Part shown: one piece after another, positions 42,262 to 51,302 of the stretch | Numbering within the stretch: position 1 is the stretch's first letter | Layout: every line of letters starts with the position of its first letter | From: Streptomyces olivoverticillatus | Lineage (GTDB): Bacteria; Actinomycetota; Actinomycetes; Streptomycetales; Streptomycetaceae | Length of the DNA: 64,000 bases | Direction of reading: 5' to 3' | Assembly: GCF_014203555.1 (NCBI RefSeq) | Contig: NZ_JACHJH010000004.1 | Location: forward strand, 434,001-498,000 | The notes under the pieces: model-generated | Databases searched by the model: none | Seen by the model: the letters and a program-made list of their open reading frames with translations, nothing else | What the model was told of the DNA's origin: nothing | Translations under genes and position numbers: made by a program

Positions 42262-42972
42262 GTGGCAGAGGTCATCAGCATCGCAACCGTACCGAGGCGC
42301 AGCGGCGCCCCGGTGCGCCAGCGTTCCGGCGCATCGGGCGGTATGCCGGTGATCGCTCCTTGGTCGGCCGCCCGCCCGGCGCAGATGCCGCCGCCGTCCC
42401 AGACTCCCGCCCAGGCTGCTCCGTCGGCCGCCCCGCATGTCCCTTCGCAGCGCGGGGACGCTGACGAGGCGATGGCAGCGGGCACCACAGTCGACCACCT
42501 CACCGAGACCTACCGCGCCCACTACCGGTCGCTGCTGGGCCTCGCCGCCCTGCTCCTCGACGACACCGCCTCCTGCGAGGACGTGGTGCAGGAAGCCTTC
42601 ATCCGAGTGCACTCCGCGCGCGGCCGCGTCCGCGACCCGGAAAAGACCCTCGCCTACCTGCGGCAGACCGTCGTCAACCTGTCCCGCTCCGCGCTCCGCC
42701 GCCGCATCCTCGGGCTCAAGCTGCTGTCCAAGCCGATGCCGGACATGGCCAGCGCCGAGGAAGGGGCGTACGAACAGCTGGAGCGCGACCAATTGATCAA
42801 AGCCATGCGTGGACTGCAGCGCCGCCAGCGCGAGGTTCTCGTCCTGCGCTATTTCGCCGACATGACCGAGGCCCAGGTCGCGGAGACCCTGGGCCTCTCG
42901 CTCGGCTCGGTCAAGGCATACGGTTCGCGGGGGATTGCGGCGCTGCGTGTCGCCATGGAGGCCCCGGTATGA
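42262..42972 (+). CDS. ECF sigma factor (SigE/SigM-like family)
   Basis: A 236-residue ECF sigma factor. Residues about 1-70 are a Pro/Ala-rich extension. Region 2 follows (TYRAHYRSLLGLAALLLDDTASCEDVVQEAFIRVH, with YLRQTVVNLSRSALRRR). Region 4 is LQRRQREVLVLRYFADMTEAQVAETLGLSLGSVKAYGSRGIAALR (about 180-226). GTG 42262 is taken as start, but ATG 42343 (MPVIAPW) or 42472 would also preserve the sigma domains. The stop overlaps the next gene (ATGA), which encodes a one-helix membrane protein and probable regulator of this sigma factor. Confidence 0.88.
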   Translation: MAEVISIATVPRRSGAPVRQRSGASGGMPVIAPWSAARPAQMPPPSQTPAQAAPSAAPHVPSQRGDADEAMAAGTTVDHLTETYRAHYRSLLGLAALLLDDTASCEDVVQEAFIRVHSARGRVRDPEKTLAYLRQTVVNLSRSALRRRILGLKLLSKPMPDMASAEEGAYEQLERDQLIKAMRGLQRRQREVLVLRYFADMTEAQVAETLGLSLGSVKAYGSRGIAALRVAMEAPV

Positions 42973-44114
42973 ACCATCTCGACCCGGACGGCCGTCGGCC
43001 CCGCGCACATGACGCACACGATGTACATGACGCCCGCGATGCACACGGCAACGGCTCGCACGGCGGTGGCGGTTTCGGTCCCCACGGCGACGGCGACGGC
43101 CTGGACGAGCAGGCGCTGCGGCGCCTCCTGCACGGCGCCGTCGACGACCTCGAGCCGTCCCCCAGCGCGCTGGAACAGCTCCAGCGCGCCGTGCCGGCCC
43201 GGCGCACCCGCCGCCGCCAGGCCGTGGTCGGCGCCGCGGCCGCGGTGATCCTCGGAGCCACCGCGCTCCCCGCCCTCATCCACGTCGCCACCACCGGCGG
43301 CACCGCCGAGGACCACGCGGCCAACGCCGCCAGCAGCCACCGGCGCAGCCACGGCGCCGACGACGGCCGACGGGCCGGCGACGGCGCCGGCGACGGCCGC
43401 GCGGAAACCACCACCGGAGCCGACGACCGCAAGGACGAGCGGGAGAAGAAGGAAGAAGGCAGCCGGCCGGACAGCACCTCCCGCGGCCGCGTGGGCACGG
43501 CGGGCGGTTCGGCCACGGACGCCTCCCCGACCCTGGCCGCGTCCTCGCCCACCTGCGACCGCAACCAACTCGGCAACGGCGTCGGCACGGTCGGCACCGC
43601 CGACAAGAACGGCCGGGTCTACGGCGCCTTCCGCGTCGTCAACGTCTCCCGCACCGTCTGCTCCGTGGCCGGCCCCGGCGTGGTCTCCGTCCACACCCAG
43701 GGCAGCGCCGAGAGCTCGCGCATCTCGGTCGTGGACCACACCTCGGGCGACGCGGCGCCCGGCCTGCCCGACCCGGCCACCGAGCCGAGCCAGGTGATCC
43801 TCCAGCCGGGACAGGCGTACGAGATCAAGTTCGCGTGGGTCCCCGCCCCCGACGGCGGCTCCAGCGGCTGCTCCCGGCCCGAGGGCGTGACCCCGACCCC
43901 GGCGACCACCCCGTCCTCGACCACCGGCAACGCGGCGGCCGTGGACAACAAGCCCCCGGCGCCGGACCCGGCCCCCTCGAAGACGCCGCCGAGCGTCGTC
44001 CTCAGCCACACCCCGGACGTCGGAGAGCCGAAGGCGGCCGACGCCACCATCAGCGACGCGTGCGCGGGCACGATCTACCGCACGGGGGCAGTGGCGGCAG
44101 CGCCGGCGGCGTAG
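42969..44114 (+). CDS. membrane protein coupled to ECF sigma factor (putative anti-sigma/sensor), His-rich N-terminus, DUF4232-like tail
   Basis: A 381-residue protein. The cytoplasmic N-terminus is strikingly His/Asp-rich (HDAHDVHDARDAHGNGSHG, about 14-32). A short helical LRRLLHGAVDDLEPSPSALEQLQRAV follows, as in partners of SigE-like factors. Then come one membrane helix (VVGAAAAVILGATALPALIHVA, about 86-107), a charged linker, and an extracytoplasmic beta domain (YGAFRVVNVSRTVCSVAGPGVVSV, about 218-290) like DUF4232. ATGA coupling to the sigma gene supports an anti-sigma role (inference). The His tract could bind metal. Confidence 0.7.
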   Translation: MNHLDPDGRRPRAHDAHDVHDARDAHGNGSHGGGGFGPHGDGDGLDEQALRRLLHGAVDDLEPSPSALEQLQRAVPARRTRRRQAVVGAAAAVILGATALPALIHVATTGGTAEDHAANAASSHRRSHGADDGRRAGDGAGDGRAETTTGADDRKDEREKKEEGSRPDSTSRGRVGTAGGSATDASPTLAASSPTCDRNQLGNGVGTVGTADKNGRVYGAFRVVNVSRTVCSVAGPGVVSVHTQGSAESSRISVVDHTSGDAAPGLPDPATEPSQVILQPGQAYEIKFAWVPAPDGGSSGCSRPEGVTPTPATTPSSTTGNAAAVDNKPPAPDPAPSKTPPSVVLSHTPDVGEPKAADATISDACAGTIYRTGAVAAAPAA

Positions 44115-44138
44115 GCGTCCCCGAACCACCGGACTACC

Positions 44139-44190
44139 GGGGGCCCCTCCCCCCCCGCCCCCACCCCCTCGCCCCCCGGCCCCCCGCCCA
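44139..44190. repeat. C-rich tract with G-quadruplex potential on the minus strand
   Basis: About 50 bp in which nearly every base is C on the plus strand, with separate runs of 5-8 C. The complementary strand has at least six runs of four or more G, enough for several G-quadruplexes. It lies in the 140-bp gap between the anti-sigma-like gene and SURF1. Confidence 0.75.
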
Positions 44191-44254
44191 CTGCCCACCG
44201 CCACGCGCAGGGGCCCGGTGCCATTGCCCTGCGTGGTGCCCGTACCGTGGTGGT

Positions 44255-45088
44255 GTGTATCGGTTCCTGCTGACTCCCCGCTGGTGGTGGATCAACGTCT
44301 TCGTCGTGCTGGCGATCCCCTTCTGCCTGTTCATGGGCAGCTGGCAGCTCGGCCGCTTCGAATCGCGCGTCGACTCGCACCGCGACCAGCAGACCCAGGC
44401 CGACGAGGCCCGCGCCGCGACTGCGCAGCCGCTGCGCGACCTGCTGCCGGTGAGCACCGAGACCTCCGGCCGTCAGGCCACCGCGACCGGACGCTACGAC
44501 ACCGGGCACCAACTCCTCGTGCCTGACCGCGACCTGGACGACCGCACGGGCTTCTACGTGCTGACCCTGCTGCGCACGGACGGAGGCAAGGCGCTGCCCG
44601 TCGTCCGCGGCTGGCTGCCGGGCGACGCCGGTTCCACGGCGGACACCGCCAAGGTCCCGGCCCCGCCGTCCGGTCAGGTGACCGTCACCGGTGCGCTCCA
44701 GGCGTCGGAGAGCTCCACCTCCAAGGGGGTGCGGGCGTCCGGTGGGCTTCCCCAGGGCCAGCTCGGTGTGATCAGCGCGGCCACGCTGGTCAACCTCGTG
44801 CCGTACGGGGTGTACGACGCGTGGATCACCGTCACCAAGTCCACGGGCGGCCTGACGGCGGTGCCCCCGGCCGCCGCTCCCAACAGCGGCCTGGACCTCA
44901 AGGCCTTCCAGAACCTCGGCTACACCGGCGAGTGGTTTGTCTTTGCCGGCTTCGTCGTCTTCATGTGGTTCCGGCTCTTCCGCCGCGAGGCCGAGACCGC
45001 CCGGGACATCGCTCTCGGCATCACGCCCGAGCAGCCGCTCGGCCCAGATGGCGCTCGGCAAAAGCGATCTCCAGCCGGAGCTGCTTGA
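44255..45088 (+). CDS. SURF1 family protein (cytochrome oxidase assembly)
   Basis: A 277-residue membrane protein. It starts at GTG 44255 with YRFLLTPRWWWINVFVVLAIPFCLFMGSWQLGRF: an N-terminal helix and the SURF1 WQLGR motif. The periplasmic core (QATATGRYDTGHQLLVPDRDLDDRTGFYVLTLL, PVVRGWLP) is followed by a second helix (WFVFAGFVVFMWFRLF, about 229-244). SURF1 proteins help insert haem into aa3 oxidase. The last 68 bp overlap the convergent S9 peptidase gene. Confidence 0.88.
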   Translation: MYRFLLTPRWWWINVFVVLAIPFCLFMGSWQLGRFESRVDSHRDQQTQADEARAATAQPLRDLLPVSTETSGRQATATGRYDTGHQLLVPDRDLDDRTGFYVLTLLRTDGGKALPVVRGWLPGDAGSTADTAKVPAPPSGQVTVTGALQASESSTSKGVRASGGLPQGQLGVISAATLVNLVPYGVYDAWITVTKSTGGLTAVPPAAAPNSGLDLKAFQNLGYTGEWFVFAGFVVFMWFRLFRREAETARDIALGITPEQPLGPDGARQKRSPAGAA

Positions 45089-46919
45089 TCCGCTCCTCCA
45101 TCACCAGCGAGCCGTGCCCCGCGTCGTAGCGGTACACCTCGTGCGGATGACCGCGCTCCGCCAGGCGCTCCACATAGTTCTCCACCTGGCGTATGGGGCA
45201 GCGGGGGTCGTTGACCCCGGCGGAGATGTAGACGGGTGCCCGCACCTGGTCGACGTAGGTCAGCGGTGACGACGCGGCGAAGCGCTCGGGCACCTCCTCC
45301 GGGGTGCCGCCCAGCAGCGTGCGGTCCAGGGCCTTCAGTGCCTCCATTTCGTCGTGGTAGGCCGTCACATAATCCGCGACGGGCACCGCGGCCAGGCCCA
45401 GCGCCCACGCATCCGGCTGGGTGCCGAGCCCGAGCAGGGTCAGGTATCCGCCCCATGAGCCGCCGGCCAGCACCAGCCGCCGCGCGTCGGAGACGCCCGA
45501 TGCCACCGCCCAGTCCCGGACCGCGGCTATGTCCTCGAGCTCGATCAGCCCGACGCGGTGCTTGAGCGCGTCCGTCCAGGCCCGGCCGTAGCCGGTGGAG
45601 CCGCGGTAGTTGACGCGTATGACCGCGAAGCCGTGGTCGACCCAGGCCGCCGGGCCGGCCGCGAAGGCGTCGCTGTCGTGCCAGGTGGGGCCTCCGTGGA
45701 TGTCGAAGACGGTGGGGAAGGGGCCTTCGCCCGCGGGCTTCTGCAGCAGCGCGTGCACCGTGCCGCCCGGGCCCTCCACCCATATGTCCTCGACCGGCAC
45801 CGAGTCGGGAGCCTGCGCGATCCCGTGGGGCGTCGCAGGCGGGCTCAGCACGACATGCCCCGCCGTGGAGCGCACGACCGGCGGCTTGGCGGCCGACGAC
45901 CAGAGGAACTCCACGGTCCCGTCCGGCCGCGGCAGCGCCCCCGAGACCGTGCCGTGCGGAGTATCCAGCCGGGAGAGCTCGCTGCTGCCCAGGTCGTACC
46001 GCCACAGCTCGCTGCGGGCGTGGTGGCTGTGGTCGATCAGCAGCGCGCTGCCGTCGGGGAACCAGGCCGCGTCCAGATCGCCGGGGAGGTCGATGGCCAG
46101 TGGGGTCTCCTCACCGGTCAGCGCGTCCCACAGCATCGGCTCCCAGCGGCCGTGCCGCTGGTGGCCGACGAGCAGCCGGGAGTCCCCCTCGACAGGGGCG
46201 AAGCCCATCACCGACAGGCCGAGCTCCTCGCTGCCGCCCCGGGTGTCGTCCAGCTCGCCGACGACCGAGCCGTCGATGCGGACGACGCGGACGGCCGAGT
46301 GCATGGCGTCGCCGTGCTCGGTGTGCTCGATCGCGATCAGCGCCCCGTCACGAGACAGGTCACCCACACCCGCCGACTGCTCGTGCCGGTAGACCTCCAC
46401 GGGCGCGGCGCCGGGGCGTATGACGTGGATCGTCGAGCCCCCCTTGTCCGTGGAGCGGCCGACGACCGCCGTGCCGTCCCGGCCCAGGGCCAGTCCGTCC
46501 GGGTAGGAGGGCTCGAGGCCGGGGGCGGCGGGCTCGTCCGCCCCACCGTGGAAGGGCTGGCGCATCCACACACCGAATTCGTTGCCGTCGGTGTCCGCGA
46601 ACCACCAGATCCACTCGCCGTCCGGGGACAGCACACCGCCCGTGGTGCCGTTGGGGCGGTCGGTGGCCTGGCGGTGCTCGCCCGTCGTCCGGTCCCAGGC
46701 GTACAGCTCGAAGGTCCCCGTCGCGTTCGATGTGAACAGCGACCGGTGCGGCGCGTCCTCCGCCCACCTCGGCAGGCCCACCCGCGGCGCCCGGAAGCGC
46801 TTCTCCCAGTCCGGCATGGACACCGCGGACGGCGTTGACACCGCGGACGGCGCTGCCGGCGCGGACGGCACGGAGGCGTCGCCGTGCGGAGACCCGAGGG
46901 GCCCGTTGCTCTCAGTCAT
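45021..46919 (-). CDS. S9-family (prolyl oligopeptidase-type) serine peptidase
   Basis: A 632-residue cytoplasmic peptidase. An N-terminal beta-propeller (WEKRFRAPRVGLPRWAEDAPHRSLFTSNATG... with repeated DGxxW strands) is followed by an alpha/beta hydrolase domain from about residue 380. The nucleophile is in LVLAGGSWGGYLTLLG, the acid in SAGVNDPRCPIRQ, and the His in YDAGHGSLVMEER. I chose ATG 46919 (MTESNGPLG); another ATG ten codons upstream exists. Its 3' end overlaps SURF1 by 68 bp tail to tail. Confidence 0.9.
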   Translation of the reverse strand: MTESNGPLGSPHGDASVPSAPAAPSAVSTPSAVSMPDWEKRFRAPRVGLPRWAEDAPHRSLFTSNATGTFELYAWDRTTGEHRQATDRPNGTTGGVLSPDGEWIWWFADTDGNEFGVWMRQPFHGGADEPAAPGLEPSYPDGLALGRDGTAVVGRSTDKGGSTIHVIRPGAAPVEVYRHEQSAGVGDLSRDGALIAIEHTEHGDAMHSAVRVVRIDGSVVGELDDTRGGSEELGLSVMGFAPVEGDSRLLVGHQRHGRWEPMLWDALTGEETPLAIDLPGDLDAAWFPDGSALLIDHSHHARSELWRYDLGSSELSRLDTPHGTVSGALPRPDGTVEFLWSSAAKPPVVRSTAGHVVLSPPATPHGIAQAPDSVPVEDIWVEGPGGTVHALLQKPAGEGPFPTVFDIHGGPTWHDSDAFAAGPAAWVDHGFAVIRVNYRGSTGYGRAWTDALKHRVGLIELEDIAAVRDWAVASGVSDARRLVLAGGSWGGYLTLLGLGTQPDAWALGLAAVPVADYVTAYHDEMEALKALDRTLLGGTPEEVPERFAASSPLTYVDQVRAPVYISAGVNDPRCPIRQVENYVERLAERGHPHEVYRYDAGHGSLVMEERIKQLRLEIAFAERHLGRAAARA

Positions 46920-47055
46920 GCCCACCATTCTGCGCCGAATGGCTGACAACTCGGCGGCGAGTGCTCCAGGCTGTGGACGACTCGACGATTGTGGATAACT
47001 CGCTCACTCCAATGAGTGGGTTCAGTGGCCTGGGGACCCGCTTCGCCGCGCGGGC

Positions 47056-47994
47056 TCAGTGGTGCAGACGGGCGTAGACCTCGCGGGCCATGGCCTGCTC
47101 GCCCAGGGCATTGGGGTGGAACGGCGCTGTCGGCCGAGTCGGGACCAAGCCCTCGCTCCACCGCACCCCATCGGGGGCGCAGATGTCATGACCGTTGCTG
47201 GCCGGGTGGTTGTCGACGAAGTCGGCGCCGTGCGTGCGGGCGGCCCGGCCAAGGACGGCGTCGAGCCGTCGCTCGACGAGGCCGAGGTAGGCGAGGTCGC
47301 CGTCGGCGAATGTTTCCCGCAGCCGGCACGCGGGGTCGCGGGGGCCGTCGGCCGCGGGGACGCCGGTCGGTGCGAACCTCACATATCCGGTCACGAGGAC
47401 GTGCGCTTGCGGGGCGCGACGGTGCACCTCGTCCACCGCGGTGGCGACCGCGGGCCCCACGTCGACGATGCGCTGCAGGACTTCGTCGTGGCCGTCGCGC
47501 CGATAGTGGTCGCGGCAGGGGGCGCCCTGCGGGTGGGCCAGGCCGAGGGCGGAGCAGTACTCCAGGACGTCGACGACTCTGGCGTCGTTGGCGCCGATGG
47601 TGAGAGTGACGAGAGTGGTGTCCGGGGTAAGAGCGGCCAGCTGGTCGGACAGCTGCGCGGCCGTGGCGCCGCTACAGGTGACGTCGGTGAAGGCAGCGGG
47701 GTGGATGTGGCGAGCGAGCAGGTGGGGGTAGTTGTTGTTCGAGCGCAGGCACTTCAGGCTCGTCTGGTCCGGGACTCCGGCGGCGGAGGCGGCCGAGTCC
47801 CCCATGGCCACGTAGCGCACAGGTTCATCGGAGGGCGCGGGTGATCCCGCGAGCGCCGGCCCGCCGGTCCATACGGCCAGCAGGGCAGCCGTGACCACGG
47901 TGGCGTGGCGCGTTGTGTGACGCATGACGCGGGAGAGAGCGGTGACACGACCGGCGGAGCAGCCGGGACGACGAAGGTGGCGCGCGACAGACAT
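47056..47994 (-). CDS. secreted SGNH/GDSL hydrolase
   Basis: A 312-residue esterase-like protein. The ATG at 47994 has GGGAG upstream and gives a long basic n-region with a signal peptide (VVTAALLAVWTGGPALAGS, about 33-51). Block I is YVAMGDSAASAAGV (nucleophile Ser in GDSxA), block III is LTIGANDARV, and the catalytic Asp/His are in the C-terminal FHPNALGEQAMA. Six Cys suggest disulfides. Lipase or acyl esterase activity is likely; the substrate is unknown. Confidence 0.88.
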   Translation of the reverse strand: MSVARHLRRPGCSAGRVTALSRVMRHTTRHATVVTAALLAVWTGGPALAGSPAPSDEPVRYVAMGDSAASAAGVPDQTSLKCLRSNNNYPHLLARHIHPAAFTDVTCSGATAAQLSDQLAALTPDTTLVTLTIGANDARVVDVLEYCSALGLAHPQGAPCRDHYRRDGHDEVLQRIVDVGPAVATAVDEVHRRAPQAHVLVTGYVRFAPTGVPAADGPRDPACRLRETFADGDLAYLGLVERRLDAVLGRAARTHGADFVDNHPASNGHDICAPDGVRWSEGLVPTRPTAPFHPNALGEQAMAREVYARLHH

Positions 47995-48292
47995 ACGGCT
48001 CCCAGAGGACGTAGGCCGGAAACAGCGGGGTGCGTGCGGCTCACGTCATACCGCGCCACCAGCCGCGCAGCTGCCCCTCGGCAAGCGGTAGCCCCCAAAC
48101 GGATGGCCTCTGCCGGAAACACGTCTTTGAACGGCAGTGGCAGCGGCGGAGACAAGGACAGAGGAAGAGAGGCATCGACAGTCACAGCGCGACAGAGATG
48201 TGTCCTGTGTCACATGCCGGCGAGCGGAGTGGTCGGCACATGCCGCGCCGGCCACACCGCGCGTTGACCGGAAACTTCCCGGGGCTATGTGG
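47995..48292. other. intergenic, no gene seen
   Basis: About 300 bp upstream of the SGNH hydrolase, presumably containing its promoter. I see no coding signal or strong hairpin. Confidence 0.4.
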
Positions 48293-48676
48293 TCACCACT
48301 TGTACGTCCAGACGGTGTCGTTGTGCGCGTCGGAGCTGTTCACGTGGATCCGGATGCGGGCGGTGTCGTCCTGGAACGTCTGGCCGGGTTTCCAGGTCTG
48401 CATGTCCAGCGTGGTGCAGTTCCCGGTGGGGGCGGCGGCGTTGGGGTTGCTCACCACGCGGATCGGTCCGGTGCCGGTGGTGACGGAGGTGTCGATCTTG
48501 TAGATCAGTACGCCGGTTGCGCAGGCGTTGGAGTCGTTGTTGGCGGCCTTGCGGGACTCTGCGACGTAGGCCGTGGTGGCGCTGGTCTTGATCACCGCCA
48601 GCTTGTAGCCGCTGCCCCCATACTCCACTCCGTTCAGGGTGGTGGAGTACGTGTCCGCCGTCGACAGACAGGAGAC
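48293..48676 (-). pseudogene. 3' fragment of a small secreted protein, truncated by IS remnant
   Basis: The readable part (VSCLSTADTYSTTLNGVEYGG...CTTLDMQTWKPGQ...VWTYKW) is a beta-rich, Asn/Thr-rich extracytoplasmic sequence of about 127 residues, unlike a shadow frame. The N-terminus, presumably with a signal peptide, is missing. Upstream in frame the sequence becomes the antiparallel reading of the transposase remnant, so the apparent ATG at 48766 lies inside IS sequence. I cannot name the family. Confidence 0.55.
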
Positions 48677-48689
48677 CCGGCTGTCGGTG

Positions 48690-49119
48690 CGCTGGTGCGT
48701 CGTTCGTAGCAGCGCGCGAGCCGCTGGAAGGCGTTCTGCCAGGCGTGAGTGCGCTCGATGTGCCACCGCCGGGTGGCCTGGACCGGCGCCCGGTTCCCTT
48801 TGCTGGCGATTCGGCCGTGCAGCCCCCGCTCGCGGAGCACCGCACGGGAGGCAGCCGAGTCGTATCCGGCATCCAGGTGGACGTTGATCGCATCGAGCAG
48901 TGGCCCAATCCCATCCAGTAGATCAAGCGTTGGGGCCAGGAGGGGAGAGTCGTGGCGATTCGCGCCAGCCAGGATCCGCCCGAGCGGGATGCCATAGCCG
49001 TCGGACATGCCAGAGCGTTTCATGCCCCGCTTGCCCCGCTTGCCCCGCTTGCCCCGGTCGACCGGTGAGCGTCCGGCCGCCTCACCGCCGCCGGGAGCCT
49101 TGGTGACGGCGCCGTCTAA
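48690..49119 (-). mobile_element. IS5-family transposase remnant
   Basis: The minus strand encodes a DDE transposase fragment: DGAVTKAPGGGEAAGRSPVDRG, then MKRSGMSDGYGIPLGRILAGANRHDSPLL, VHLDAGYDS and RRWHIERTHAWQNAFQRLARCYERR. The second catalytic Asp (LDAGYD) and the Glu (HIERTH) are kept. The N-terminal third with the first Asp is gone and the C-terminus breaks off after CYERR. GKRGKRGKRG comes from a 9-bp repeat expansion. No terminal repeats are recognisable. Confidence 0.8.
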
Positions 49120-49430
49120 TCGGCATCGCTCCCTGGCTGCCGTACGGCGACCTGGTGGAGCACCTGGTAGACCGCCGGGTGCTGATCATCCACGGTGACC
49201 GGGACCGCAGCGAAGCGAGCGCTGCCAAGTCGCTCGACTACGCCCGGCGGGCCTTGGCGGTCGTCCCCGACCTGGCCCGCTACGAGGTACCTCGCGGCAG
49301 CCACTACCTGGTGAAGCAGGCCGATGCTGTCCGTGCGCTCACCACCGCCTTCGTGCTGGCCATCCTCGGTACGGAGCCGTCGCCGCTCGCCATCGGCGAA
49401 CTGTGCGCCCCGCTGCCGCCTCGGGGCTAG
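49119..49430 (+). pseudogene. alpha/beta hydrolase, C-terminal fragment
   Basis: The frame APWLPYGDLVEHLVDRRVLIIHGDRDRS...LDYARRALAVVPDLARYEVPRGSHYLVKQADAV is the last third of an alpha/beta hydrolase: the strand with the catalytic acid (HGDRD) and the final His (GSHYL). The nucleophile half is absent. The fragment starts exactly where the IS remnant ends, indicating truncation by insertion or deletion. Confidence 0.7.
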
Positions 49431-49990
49431 CAGCCGAGCCGCCCGCCGCCTATCTGCGCGACCTCTTATTCCTATGGGAGGTCACGTCGGCCACAGGCCG
49501 CTCCATCGAGCCGGCCTCACCCCTCGACGCAGAGGGCGGAGAATCGGGGGTGGCGACCCGCGGGGTTCAGAAGCGACCGACGTTGTCGTGGCGCACCGTC
49601 GCGGGGGCGGCTCCGAGCGGAACGGTCTGACCACTGTATCGAAGCAGCCCTGCAACGCGCTGACCTGCGAGGTCAGGCTTCAGTGGCGCAAACCGCGCCT
49701 ATATAGCCACATGCAGGGCTGCCCGGAGGATCATCCACGTCGAGCAGCCGCTGGCGCTGCTAGGGGGCGCATCACGCTCGTTGCCGCCGATCGCCCCCGT
49801 GATGAGGCCAGGCAACTGCCATGGCGCGAACTGAGGAGTGGGGGCAGATCTGCTCGCTGCCCCACTCGGATTCGCGGACGCATAGGTCCCGGCGAGGCCC
49901 ATGGTGCGCGTTGTGACTCAACGGAGGCCAGCCGCTTGGGAGAAGCCGACCAAGATCTTCTCCCAGATTCCCAAGCGATCTCCGGGAACG
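49431..49990. other. degenerate non-coding stretch
   Basis: About 560 bp with no credible gene on either strand. GC is lower than the flanks and frames are broken repeatedly. It probably represents decayed DNA beside the IS scar and the tRNA-Pro locus. Confidence 0.5.
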
Positions 49991-50031
49991 GGTCAGGGGC
50001 CTGATCCACTGAGTGGATCAGGCCCCTGACC
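49991..50031 (-). terminator. perfect inverted-repeat terminator after tRNA-Pro
   Basis: GGTCAGGGGCCTGATCCACT (49991-50010) is followed after one base by its exact reverse complement (50012-50031), a 20-bp arm pair. It lies 15 bp beyond the 3' end of the tRNA. Confidence 0.8.
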
Positions 50032-50045
50032 TGGTGTTTCACCAG

Positions 50046-50119
50046 TCGGGGTGGCGGGATTTGAACCCACGACCTCTTCGTCCCGAACGAAGCGCGCTGC
50101 CAAGCTGCGCTACACCCCG
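50046..50119 (-). tRNA. tRNA-Pro(CGG)
   Basis: A 74-nt tRNA without encoded CCA. Acceptor CGGGGTG/CACCCCG with discriminator A. D arm TAGCGCAGCTTGGCAGCGC. Anticodon arm CTTCG-TT-CGG-GA-CGAAG. T arm GTGGGTTCAAATCCCGC. Confidence 0.96.
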
Positions 50120-50212
50120 GTGCAACGAGCTCTACTTTAGCGGACTGGCGCTCGGAGGCGAAATCCGGTTCTCGTGGAGGTGGGGTCCGGACCGGGCCCC
50201 ACCTCCACGGGC

Positions 50213-51139
50213 TCAGTCGCGGGCGACGAGGGTGAGCAGGGTGGCCTCGGGCGGGCAGGCGAAGCGGACCGGCGTATAGCGGTTCGTGCCGCAGCCTGCG
50301 GAGACGTGGAGGTAGGAGCGGTGACCTCCGGCCCGGTGGGTGGAGAGGCCCTTGACCCGGCGGGTGTCGATGTCGCAGTTGGTGACCAGCGCGCCGTAGA
50401 AGGGGATGCAGAGCTGGCCGCCATGGGTGTGCCCGGCGAGGATCAGCGGGTAGCGGTCGGCCGTGAAGGCGTCGAGGACCCGCAGGTAGGGGGCGTGGGC
50501 GACGGCGAGCGAGAAGTCGGCGCCCTCGTCGGGTCCGCCCGCCACCTTCGCGTACCGGTCGCGCTTGATGTGCGGGTCGTCGAGGCCGGTGAGGGCGATC
50601 TCCCGGCCGTCGATCTTGAGCGAGCCGCGGGTGTTGGTGAGGTTGACCCAGCCCGCGGCGTCGAAGCCGTCGCGCAGGTCTTCCCACGGGTTGTGGATGG
50701 CGCCGACGACGGGGGCGTTGCCGTTCAGCCCGTGTCGCCCGCTGGCCTTCTCCATCAGGTAGCGGGCGGGGTTGCGCAGCTTGGGCCCGTAGTAGTCGTT
50801 GGAGCCGAAGACGTACGCACCGGGGAAGCGCATCAGCGGGCCGAGCGCGTCGAGGGTCTCCGGCACGCCTTCGGGGTCGGAGAGGTTGTCGCCGGTGTTG
50901 ATGACGAAGTCGGGGCGCAGGCCCGCGAGGGACTGGAGCCAGCGCTGCTTCTTGCGCTGGCCGCCGACCATGTGGATGTCGGAGACCTGGAGGACCCGCA
51001 GTGGCCGCATGCCGGGCGGCAGCACGGGCACGGTGACCCGGCGCAGCCGGAAGGAACGGACTTCGAAGCCGGCGGCGTAGGCGATGCCCGCCGCGCCGAC
51101 CGCCGTGATTCCCAGGGGTACTCCGTATCGCGCACGCAT
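50213..51139 (-). CDS. membrane-anchored metallophosphoesterase
   Basis: A 308-residue calcineurin-type phosphoesterase with all metal motifs: DxH in [13 protein letters not shown] in [14 protein letters not shown] (GN-D-type), H in VAHAPYL, and GHTHGGQ. A short N-terminal hydrophobic stretch ([20 protein letters not shown]) probably anchors it, as in YkuE/YaeI-like enzymes. I chose ATG 51139 (MRARYGVPL); ATGs at 51148 and 51178 are possible. No strong SD was found for any. Confidence 0.9.
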   Translation of the reverse strand: MRARYGVPLGITAVGAAGIAYAAGFEVRSFRLRRVTVPVLPPGMRPLRVLQVSDIHMVGGQRKKQRWLQSLAGLRPDFVINTGDNLSDPEGVPETLDALGPLMRFPGAYVFGSNDYYGPKLRNPARYLMEKASGRHGLNGNAPVVGAIHNPWEDLRDGFDAAGWVNLTNTRGSLKIDGREIALTGLDDPHIKRDRYAKVAGGPDEGADFSLAVAHAPYLRVLDAFTADRYPLILAGHTHGGQLCIPFYGALVTNCDIDTRRVKGLSTHRAGGHRSYLHVSAGCGTNRYTPVRFACPPEATLLTLVARD

Positions 51140-51302
51140 ACGGTCCATCGTCGCAGACTGCCGGAGGTGGTGATTCATGGGCCGGGGGCGGCAAGGGAGT
51201 TGTCCGTTTCCGGGGTGCGCCCGGGTGGGTGTGCGGGCGCCCGGGCCGTGGCTGCGCCGTTAATGCTGAGCGCGCGCCGGGGCAGGATGCGAAGATTGCG
51301 GC

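Noticed and set aside
42053..42464. Small overlapping frames upstream of the ECF sigma gene, including one behind a strong SD at 42249
   Set aside because: The translations show no family pattern. I kept this only as uncertainty about the sigma start.
48290..50119. Integrated element using tRNA-Pro as attachment site
   Set aside because: No integrase and no second copy of the tRNA 3' sequence were found near 48.3 kb or elsewhere in the degenerate stretch.
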